DNA of 64,000 bases from Xiphias gladius (lineage: Eukaryota > Chordata > Actinopteri > Istiophoriformes > Xiphiidae): contig NC_053415.1 in the NCBI RefSeq assembly GCF_016859285.1, positions 14,153,501 through 14,217,500 of the forward strand, given 5' to 3'. Positions 55,072 through 64,000 of this stretch are shown one piece after another (the stretch's first letter is position 1; each line of letters begins with the position of its first letter). The notes below the pieces were generated by a model, which saw only the letters and a program-made list of their open reading frames with translations, was not told the DNA's origin and ran no database searches. A program made the translations under genes and the position numbers.

Positions 55072-56678
55072 CTGTGATAAAGAGAACAGACAGCACAATA
55101 CCCATTATATGCACTCAAAAGAACAACATAATTCTCGCTTTACATTAAAACTTTTTAAAAACATATTACATATTTCTTGTATGTTTTTGACTATAGATTG
55201 TTACTGGTAATGTCACCAGTGTATTTTTGGTGATTCACATGTTTAATGCCTGGCTACAAACAACATTTCCTTGGGGATAATAATAAAGTTGAGGTTGAAG
55301 TTGAAAAAATTACAAACAGGCCAGTGTTTGGGCCAAAGTGCAATGCCCAAGCTGATGATTTGCAGCCCACTTCCTGTAAATTCTGCTTTTAAGATGAGGG
55401 CACTGGGAACCTACCATAACGTTAAACAGTCTAAAAAGGTGTGAGACAGATCAATACTCCCATCCACTTTTATACATAGTATAAATTATACACAAATTAC
55501 CAGACAATGAATTAAAACAAAAAGAAAAGGCATGATAAGTATCATTAAATAGGTACTTACCTAATAATATAATCAACCTCTCTAACTTTCATATGATGAA
55601 GACTGTGTGATAAAGTTGAAAGCTCCATAAAAAAAAAGTGTAGTCACTAGACTTTTAGATGGAATTGTTAGCTTTCAAGGTCAAGAAGCCAACAAGTCCT
55701 AAAAGAGCTAAGGATCAAATCAGAGCTGCAAAATTTTGAATATTAATTGATTAGTTGATTAAAAGAAAAAATAATCGCCAACTATTTTAATAATCAGTTA
55801 ATCGTTTAAGTCATTTTTCAAGCACAAATGCCAACGTTTAGTGTTTTCATGTTGTCAGATGTGAGAATTTGCTGCTCTTCCTCGGTCTTACGTTGTAGTA
55901 AAGCAAATTTTTGACAATTTTTGGATTTTTGACAGCTGGTCAGATAAAACAGGACAGTCGATGACGTAGCCTTGTGCTTTAGGAAATTGTGATGGAGATT
56001 TTTCACCGTTTTCTCATGTTTTATAAACCAAACAATTAATCGAGAGGAAATCGGCAGGTTACTTGATAGTGAAAATAACCGTGAGTTGCTGTCCCAAATG
56101 AAAACACAACAACAAAATGCAATATCAGCAGATCCATCTCTTTGACAACCAACTCTATCCGCTGACTTGCTACGGTTGAAAGCTCGGAGAAAGTATTGTA
56201 AATGGACACTGAGTTGGGATCAGACTTTTATATGGCATTTGGTAGCCTACACTTTCATGTCAAACTAGTTACGTTTCTGCAGGGCGTTAACAATGTTAGT
56301 CTGGTTGTTGGTGCCTGGAAACAACGGTATGACAACGAATAAGGCAGGTTTGGAAATTATCGTCCATTTAAACCAGGAACAGTACGATCAGTTTACCGGC
56401 CCCAGCCTCACGTTTAAACTCACCACTCTGTGCGCTAACGTTACTCCGTTCGAATTGACGGGTAACGTTAACTCAGAGTGCTGAGGTCACAAATGATCAA
56501 GCCCAACCGGCAACATTGGCAAGTTAACGCTAACGTTAGCTAGGAAGCATTAGCGGTTAGTTAGCCGTAGATTCCCCATAGCTTACGTTACCTACGCAGA
56601 AAAAAGAAAACAACAGGCATGTTTACAAACTGACATTACATAAAGCTAGTTTATTTACATTTGGATGTAAAACTCACA
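55072..56678 (-). other. spc25 5' intron
   Basis: TTTATCACAG|ATTGTC at 55071 is an acceptor 21 bases before the spc25 ATG. A matching donor AACTT|GTGAGT at 56678/56677 implies a non-coding first exon upstream. The intron holds an R1 repeat (55733-56094) and a cluster of AACGTT palindromes (56437-56537). Confidence 0.6.
55733..56094 (-). repeat. Family R1 interspersed repeat, reverse copy in the spc25 5' intron
   Basis: Contains TAATCGCCAACTATTTTAAT and AATCAGTTAATCG at the left (the reversed family end), the block TGTGAGAATTTGCTGCTCTT, and ends GATAGTGAAAATAACCGTGA then GTTGCTG. Confidence 0.85.
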
Positions 56679-56790
56679 AGTTCTAAAATGCGGCCGTTAA
56701 ACGTCTTATTTCGGTTCAAGTCCTTCTGCTTTTCTTTTCAAAAATCGGCGGTCTGCATACAGAAGGCGGGGGCTGAGCACCGGAAATAAC
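56679..56790 (-). promoter_or_regulatory. Inferred spc25 non-coding exon 1 and core promoter with a CHR-like site
   Basis: The donor at 56678 fixes the 3' end of a first exon. Upstream on the sense strand, CCGCC-GATT-TTTGAA (56751-56737) contains TTTGAA, the cell-cycle homology region (CHR) bound by DREAM/MuvB complexes at G2/M genes. A GC-rich block lies four bases before it, at the spacing of a CDE. That is appropriate for a mitotic gene, but the CDE half is inverted relative to consensus and the start site is not known. Confidence 0.45.
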
Positions 56791-57016
56791 GTTTTATTAG
56801 TTTTCTTCCGCTTACAAGTCAGCTATTTACAAAAAAATGTCAGCTATTTACAATTCACCATGTTTTCCATTCTGTCTTTTCAATATAAAGTAGCCTAGGA
56901 TTTTCAGTTTTCATTTGTGGGTAAATGTTAAAATTGGATTTAAAAAAAATGCAAACCATTAGCGTCTTGAGCTCCCCATAATGGAAATATTACCCCCATG
57001 TCTGTGCTGAGACCTT

Positions 57017-57030
57017 ACGCCACCTGGCGG
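57017..57030 (-). promoter_or_regulatory. CTCF-like motif between spc25 and g6pc2
   Basis: The minus strand CCGCCAGGTGGCGT matches the CTCF core except at positions 3 and 14. The core is also palindromic (CGCCACCTGGCGG). Confidence 0.3.
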
Positions 57031-57656
57031 TGAAACTCAAGAAGTTCAGGTTGGTCTCAACCCGACTCCTCGGCAGCGTCAAGTTGAAAAATACTGCATA
57101 GCAACGCAGTAGTATTGCTAATGTTGTGTATGCAGAGGTTCTAACAGAGAGGAGTGTAGTTTTAACATGGAAAGAAAAAACTAATGATGATAGGCCCGGT
57201 CAGCACGCTAAGCTGTGGATGCCAGATGGACTGCGTTTTTCAGTTACAGTATTATGGGAACCCCGTTTTGTTGCTACGTTCGCAGAGAATGAGAATATTA
57301 ATGAAGCTGAAAGGATCCAAGGGGTTACGTGGGGCACTGTCTCTTTCAGTGTGTACAATGGCTAATATTTAACAATTGTAAAAGCAATGGTGTGTGAAAC
57401 ATCTAATGGCCACACAGTCTGGGTGTAAACAGTTTGTGTAACGTAAGAAGTCTAAAAAATGCTGAGCTCTCATGACCGGGGAACACATTAATTTCATTTC
57501 TTGTGGGTTCAAAGTGAAGAGCTTGAAGTTGTTGCCATGGCTCTGTTGGGTGATTTATGACTCCAGTCTGAGATATAAACCTATCTGAGCTGTGAAAAGG
57601 GTTCATGGCGCTTTGACTGGTGCTGAGGAAGCACCAGAACAGAAAAGGAACTTCAG

Positions 57657-59008
57657 ATGGATTTTGTCTGCAGCAGTGGGGACCTGCAGAAAAACTACAG
57701 GGAATATCAAAACTTTCTCAACTTCATGTCAACTGTGGGTGACCCCCGTAATATTTTCTCTGTTTATTACCCCCTCTGGTTCCATCTCAGTTATAATGTG
57801 GGCACCAAGATGATATGGGTGGCCGTTATTGGAGACTGGTTCAATCTAATTTTGAAATGGTAAGCCAGCTCTGAGTTTAACATTTTAACTTTCAGAGCAT
57901 TTTGTGTATATATAATCTTTAATCTGGTACTTGTTTTTTAGGATCCTGTTTGGTCAGCGACCTTACTGGTGGGCCCAAGAAACTCACTTCTGCCACAACA
58001 ATTCATTCCCACATTCGGAGGAATTTCACCTCACATGTGAAACAGGGCCAGGTTAGTATCGGGCATGCAGTATATTTCATCATATGCCATTGAAAGCAAC
58101 ACTAACACTGATGCGTCCCTCTGCAGGTAATCCATCTGGTCATGCCATGGGTTCATCTTGTGTGTGGTATGTGATGATCACCTCTTCTCTCAACTTTACC
58201 AGGCCTTCCTCCAGTGCCACATCTGTGCAGAGTTTTCAGAGGTGAGCAGTTAAATTGTACCAAACCATTACATGAGTGGTTTCTTCATTACTTGTCATGC
58301 CTAAATATGTTTATCCTTTCAGGTTTCGTCTTCTGAGGTCTGCTCTGTGGATGGCTTTTTGGGTCATTCAGATAAGCGTTTGCATCTCCAGGGTTTTTAT
58401 TGCAACACATTTCCCACATCAGGTTATCCTTGGTCTTTTAGCAGGTGAGTTTAATCTTGCATTTACAAACAGATTTTCTGTTGTATGCTCCTGTAGTTTA
58501 TGTAAGAATTAATATGTTTTTTTCTACCTTGTCCAGGTTTGCTGGTTGCTGAGATGTTTGATCACATCCCCTCAATCTACAATGCAAGCTTGAAAGTATA
58601 CCTCCAGACCAACGTTTTTTTCTCTCTATTGCTGTTTGGTTTTATCTGCTCCTCAAATTGACGGACCTTGATCTTCTGTGGTCAGTTATTCAAGCCAAGA
58701 AGTGGTGCGCTAACCCAGAGTGGATCCATCTGGACACCACCCCTCTTGCTGGTCTTGTGAGAAACCTCTGAGCTTTGTTGGGTCTGGGCCTGGCAGTGAA
58801 CTCTGAGATGTTCATTCAGAGCTGTAAGGGGAAGAACGGCTACAAAGCCAGATTTAAACTCATGTTTGCGACAGCAACTCTCACATGTCCGCAGCTCTAC
58901 GACTTCATCAAAATGCCCACTCACAATGTTCTGCTTTACATACTGACTATCCCATTGTATGAGTCTACATGTGAGACATTTATAATATTAAACAAAAGAC
59001 GTGAATAA
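57657..59008 (+). pseudogene. g6pc2: Glucose-6-phosphatase catalytic subunit 2, broken in the last exon
   Basis: G6PC2 is an ER-membrane glucose-6-phosphatase of islet cells with active site facing the lumen (family knowledge). Exons: 57657-57859, 57942-58051, 58127-58241, 58323-58444, 58537-59008, all with GT-AG introns. Exons 1-4 are open and highly conserved: VGDPRNIF, VGTKMIWVAVIGDW, phosphatase residues K67 and R74 (KWILFGQRPYWW), PSGH (H110), and SRVFIATHFPHQV (R166, H172). In exon 5 a T run of four at 58640-58643 stands where five are expected. The ancestral frame then stops at 58659-58661. The shifted frame resumes good homology (KKWCANPEWIHLDTTPLAGL) but meets an in-frame TGA (58769-58771) where Gly is expected. 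The extreme C-terminus is also short and divergent. Predicted product: about 224 residues, against about 355 in human. An allele or assembly error cannot be excluded for either lesion alone. Confidence 0.8.
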
Positions 59009-60925
59009 AACTGTTAAGATTTTTATGAATTTGGTATTCATAGTTTTCTTATTTAAGAGCTGCTTTAGAAAGTTATATTGCATTACTTAAATTCGACAGA
59101 CAATTTTGCCCTACGTAACTTTAATTTTTCGAACAAATACACACCAGGTGTATGGTTCACTGTCTTGCTAAAGGACATTTTGAGATGTGGACAATCAATG
59201 TCCTAACAGGGGTTGTAGTGTCCAACAAGTTTTTTTATGAAGCTGGTTCATTGTAAACATCAGCTTTTAAATAAATGTTAAATTAAAATAACTGGCACTT
59301 TGTTTTTTACTCTGGCAAGGCCTGAAACAAGGTCGCAGCCCACCTTTAAAATATCTTTTAAAATATCTTTCAAAGACAAAATGGTTTTCATCTTCATCAG
59401 TACACTAACAATAATAACAATCAATATTTATTTTTCCCATCAGCCTCGCATATCAGTCACAAAACACAAATTCAAGATATGTTGAAAAAAAACAAGTTAA
59501 ACTCTATATTATGATTATATCCTGTCAAAGAATTCTCAACATTTAGATTATGCTGCAATATAAAAACAATAACCCAGAAATGATTATGTACATAACTATT
59601 TAAACAGGGCCAATCATGAGCACCATGATAACAGCTCAACAGCGTATCTATACTTGACATATACTTTTCTATAACCCCCTGCATTTTTCAGGACCCACTG
59701 AATCATTCAGTTTCTTGCGGCATCTGTGTATGTGCTGTATATCTATGTGCGTATATTCTGCTCTCTGTGAATTACTTCATCTCTTATGTGTCGCTTAGTT
59801 TTTCCAGCAAATTCAGATATTAATCAGGCGAAATGTAATGAGGTAGAACAAAATCGCTGATCTAACTAGATTAGGCAGATTAGTTAAACTCCCCAGCAGA
59901 ACCCAAATATAACTCTTTTCCCACTGTCTGTGGTTGCTCAGCATCCAGTGGCACCGGAGGCCTGTCACTAAATTATGTAACTGTCCTAAGTACGCAGGCT
60001 ACATGCTAAACCAAGCATGAAGAAACATCTGTCTGTCTGGGTACTTCATTTTGGTGCTGAGGGCGAAACACCATAAGACCACTCAGCAGCCTACACTCCA
60101 ATATTTAGAAAACTAAATTCAGGAAGAAAGACATTTGGAAGTAACTAATTGGAAATCTGAAAGCAAGTGCATTTTAATTAAATACATTATTGTTTGAAAT
60201 GATGACATAACATTGAGTTTTGTGTAGGATCCCAAGCATTTTAATCCAACTGTTTTAAATTCTTGTCTCTTCTTAAGGACTAAATCACATACATCCCCAA
60301 ATTCATCCAATTCATGTTTAAAAATCAAATGTGACCAATAATAATGTTTAAAAAATTACAGTAACACACAAATATTAGGATCTTTGGGCACTATCGGGTG
60401 CTATTACAAAAACTGCAGTTGCTACTACTAAAAGAACAGTGTTGGAACTTCTCAAGACTAGACTTAAAGCTTTCCCTTTTTCAGTAAGACAGTACACTTT
60501 TACACATATTCTTACTTAAAATAATCACAAATTACACAAAGAATAATTCAAGACATCATTTACAGTCCAACAATACAAACATGGTCAGGTGCTTGTAAAA
60601 ACTCTCGACCTATTCATTTACATAAAGAACTACTCACAAACAAATAAATACACAATAAATAGTTTTACATCCACATAATTAATAATAAACTACATAATTA
60701 CTAAAACTGATTCTTCAAACCAGAAGATGAGAACAATTTGTGCTCTGTACATGCTACCTGCGGTTTACGTACAATGTCTGAGGGCAGTGTATAAAGCTTA
60801 TGTCAGTGCATGATCAAAGACTTTTTCAGTGTGATACCACAAGAAGACACCACACTGATCAAATGTACAATACGGCCTAGACATAATATTTTCATCATAT
60901 GCTCATCCTATGTGGCTGCAAGCAC
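59009..60925. other. g6pc2-abcb11 intergenic spacer and abcb11 3'UTR
   Basis: AT-rich. AATAAA at 59004-59009 overlaps the terminal codons of the g6pc2 remnant. The part nearest 60925 should be the abcb11 3'UTR, whose end is not certain. No repeat family or gene is recognised. Confidence 0.6.
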
Positions 60926-63900
60926 CTAGCTGATAGGAGCACCTGTTGTGACCAGTTTATAATAGGCGCCCCTCTTGGCCATGAGTTTATCATGCGTGCC
61001 TTGCTCTATGACAACTCCACGGGACATCACTGTGATGACGTCAGCGGTCTGGATAGTAGACAGCCGGTGAGCGATGACAATGCAGGTTCGTCCTTTTCTT
61101 GCATCATCCAGGGCAGACTGGACAGTCTGCAGGGAAAACAAAACGCGGTCATGAACTCACACTTGAAGTGAGTCCTCTTGCTGTCTTGTGTGCATGTGGA
61201 GTGGTGGAGTATGTAAGTACGTGGAGATGTATATCATGCAAAGATTTACTTATGTACAGGAACACCTTGCTTTATGCTTATGCCGTTTGATAGCGTTTCT
61301 CCATGGATTACCTTTTCACTCTCTGTGTCCAGGGCAGAGGTAGCCTCGTCTAAGAGCAGGATTTTGGGGTTCCTGACAATGGCCCGGGCAATGGCGATGC
61401 GTTGTTTTTGTCCTCTTGACAGCTGGGAGCCCTGAGCACCAACCTGGGTCTTATATTTCTACCAGTTTTTAAATTAAGTGAGAGAAGTGGAGAAAGCAAT
61501 TGTGATACTTAGAAAGCGTTTTATTGTGGTGGTGAATCATTACCAGTCATCTGATAATGTCCAAGCTCTTGCATACATTTTAAGTATTCAGCTGACAGTT
61601 GAGATTTAAATGTCGTTCTTCACCTCGGAAACAGCAAAAACAATCTCACCTCAAGCTCCATTCGTTTGCTATTCTGGGGCTTTCGATCATATCAGATGAT
61701 GGAAATCTGGTGGTCATGGAGCTGTAGATGTTTAAATTTCCATTTTTCTGAGCATTTCTAGTACGTTCACCCATGTTGTCTTAGAAATTAACTCAAACTC
61801 AGAACAGCTACTAAATGGAGCTTTTGGTATAAATGTTGTCTCAGTTATGCTGACAGCAACTCATAATGAGAGAAATCTATAAATTCTATGTCCAGCCATC
61901 CAGCCATTTTTCTGATGGTAATAACTGTTAAATAGGTAAACTAGTATTATCACAGTAAAATTAGCTTCCAACAAAGCTAGAGTACTTAATATGTTTTTGA
62001 TTTAAATAGTGTTTTTGTTTACAGTAATTGAGTGGCTTACCATACTAATTACATACCAGTAAAACTGTACCATTAATTGAGGAATATCCACTTACATCTG
62101 GCAGTGTCATCACAAAGTCATGAAGGTAGGCTTTTTTAGCAGCCTCTACAATCTCCTCCATGCTGACAGCGCGTGTGTTATCTCCATACTGTATATTCTC
62201 AGCTATACTGCAGTCAAACAGCACCGGCTCCTGGGACACTATGCCAATCTGAGCTCTTAGGAAGGGCACACTGACTGTATGAGACGGGCGACCATCAATC
62301 AGCTGAAAATAAGAGATGACACCATTAACAAAGCGTTAATGGTTTCGGAATGGATTAAGCTCATTTTGTGGTAAGTGAATCAAATGTCTAAATCAGTCTA
62401 CACACCACTTGACCTTCATCTGGGTCATAAAACCTTTCCAGCAGTTGAACGCTGGTGCTTTTCCCACAGCCACTGCTCCCAACAAACGCCAAAGTCTGAC
62501 CAGGCTTCACAGACGCAACCAGGCCATTCAACACCTGGATATCGGGCCGTGTTGGATAGGTGAACTTGCAATTAACAAACTCTATTTCACCTCTGAAGTT
62601 ATCCTAAAGATGGATATATGGATGGATGGTTTAATAATTTCAAAGTAACATCATGACAAAATTCCATCTTATTATGCATGATTATATCTTATTTACTGAA
62701 TTCACATACCCATTTCTCCCCATCTTTGAGTCTTATGCTGATTTTAGGAACTCTGTCCAAAAGTTTGAAAAACTGAGCAGCAGCACTTTTGGCTTTGGCG
62801 TAATCTGGAGTGAAGGAGGAAGCTCTACCCAGTGCTGTCCCACTGATTACTACAGCTGAAATCACTCTAGAGGAACAACATATGAGTGCTGGGTTGATGT
62901 TTGGTAATCACATCACAAAACACAAAATAAACATCAGCATAGGAGCAGAAAGTCTGATTTCCCATGTGAACGAAAGAGCTTTACCAACCTGAAAACCAAC
63001 ATATATGGTAACCCCTCAGAGCTAACCAGATAGCCTCCATATCTGAATGAAGCAGCATATGCCATGAAGATGACACACTGGGAGAAGCCAAAACAGAGGC
63101 CATAAATGTTGGCGCTCTTTTTGGCAGATTTATATGGAGGCTCAAGTTTCTCCTCATATGATTCCACAAATGACTTCTCTTTGGCCAAGCCTGCAATGGT
63201 CCTGATGTTGGCAAGAGCTTCACTGGACACCTGAGGGATGGAGTGCAGATCTCATACTGTAGCCTATATTTTTACAGAGAAATTAATAGGTATCAGTGGG
63301 CCTCAGTGGCAAATGTTCATATCATGATGGAAGAGGAGCTTACCCGCCCTGCTGCTTCCATGGCCTTTTTATCTTCATTTGCAATACCTGTCAGCATTTT
63401 GGCTTGGAATACCCCGGATAGCCCAATGAGTGGCAGGAAGCACAATATTACCAAAGTTAACTTCCAACTGAAGTAGAAGGCAATGATCAAAGATGCTCCA
63501 ATGTTAGTCAGTGAATTAACGATCATGCCAATCTGAGAACCTGTTGCCTGCAGAAGTCATACCAGCCACATGTGAGACAACCATACCAAAATTATGTGTT
63601 ACACATAATGTGAAATAGAGGTACAGGCCTGTAAATTTGTTACTTACCCCCTGGACCATGGATGCATCAGTAGCCAGTCTGGTGGTCAGAGCTCCTGGGC
63701 TGTTTCTGGGGTCATCAAACCAGCCAATCTCCTGTCTCAACATGGCCTGGAAGCCCACTTTCCTCAGACGGCGAGTTAAAAGCTCTCCAGACTTAGCAAA
63801 AGCATATCCCTGGAATAAGAAATCTGAATCAGTCTACATGATAATCCTAGCTTATTCTGTGGTTCTCTATGTATACACTAAGCGTCTCAATTGTAAGTGC

Positions 63901-64000
63901 TGTTGCAAACCTGCAAAAACTGTGAAAAGAAACTAGTCACGGCCACAATGCAAAACAGAACACATATCCCGTTGATTTGCGCCCTTTGTTCGTTCAAGTC
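60926..64000 (-). CDS. abcb11: Bile-salt export pump ABCB11, last nine exons, 5' part outside the window
   Basis: ABC transporter exporting bile salts across the hepatocyte canalicular membrane (family knowledge). Exons, 5' to 3': beyond 64000-63911, 63809-63648, 63547-63344, 63230-62989, 62866-62710, 62603-62406, 62302-62096, 61458-61312, 61126-60926. They cover the second transmembrane domain from about its first helices ([20 protein letters not shown]) and all of NBD2. Visible: Walker [11 protein letters not shown]-loop [11 protein letters not shown], signature LSRGQ (human has LSRGE), Walker [14 protein letters not shown]-loop IAHRLST, and the C-terminus [14 protein letters not shown], which differs from human BSEP by one residue. 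Teleosts have abcb11a and abcb11b; the synteny suggests the orthologue beside spc25, but the window does not decide the suffix. All introns are GT-AG. Confidence 0.94.

Noticed and set aside
57126-57365. 79-codon open frame upstream of g6pc2
   Set aside because: No splice sites connect it to g6pc2 exon 1, whose MDF start matches the human protein start. No homology recognised.

Overview
The window is a vertebrate nuclear locus, almost certainly from a percomorph (perch-like) teleost. Spliced genes with GT-AG introns, CpG-rich promoters, AT-rich introns, long microsatellites and several interspersed repeat families that I recognise as common in percomorph genomes all support this. There are no prokaryotic or viral genes.

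Six protein genes lie in the same order and orientation as on human chromosome 2q24-q31: stk39 (-, 17 of an expected 18 coding exons, last exon off the left edge), cers6 (+, complete), nostrin (+, complete), spc25 (-, complete), g6pc2 (+, broken, reads as a pseudogene) and abcb11 (-, 3' portion only, runs off the right edge). I assembled the exons by hand from splice sites, reading phase and recalled family sequence. For each complete model the exon lengths sum to a whole number of codons.

Layout: 1-2240, stk39 intron 17 with a small inverted-repeat element. 2241-21720, stk39. 21721-24001, a divergent promoter region shared by stk39 and cers6, with GA and CA/CG tracts and CTCF-like sites. 24002-41680, cers6 with its 3'UTR. 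41680-43556, repeat-rich spacer. 43557-50308, nostrin. 50309-51246, tail-to-tail 3' ends of nostrin and spc25. 51247-56790, spc25 with its promoter. 57657-59008, the g6pc2 remnant. 60926-64000, the 3' end of abcb11.

The genes do not form one pathway. stk39 is a WNK-activated kinase of ion cotransporters, cers6 makes ceramides, nostrin is an F-BAR/SH3 trafficking adaptor, spc25 is an Ndc80-complex kinetochore subunit, g6pc2 is an ER glucose-6-phosphatase and abcb11 is the bile-salt export pump. Their linkage is inherited vertebrate synteny.

Points most worth following up: (1) g6pc2 has a 1-base frameshift and an independent in-frame stop, but its catalytic core and four introns are intact. 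(2) A 204-base, phase-symmetric, open, Cys-rich candidate cassette exon lies inside spc25. (3) A 24-base microexon in cers6 appears to match a known human alternative isoform. (4) Two different TTAA-flanked inverted-repeat elements are present. (5) CTCF-like sites lie between the divergent promoters. I saw no wholly new biological system.
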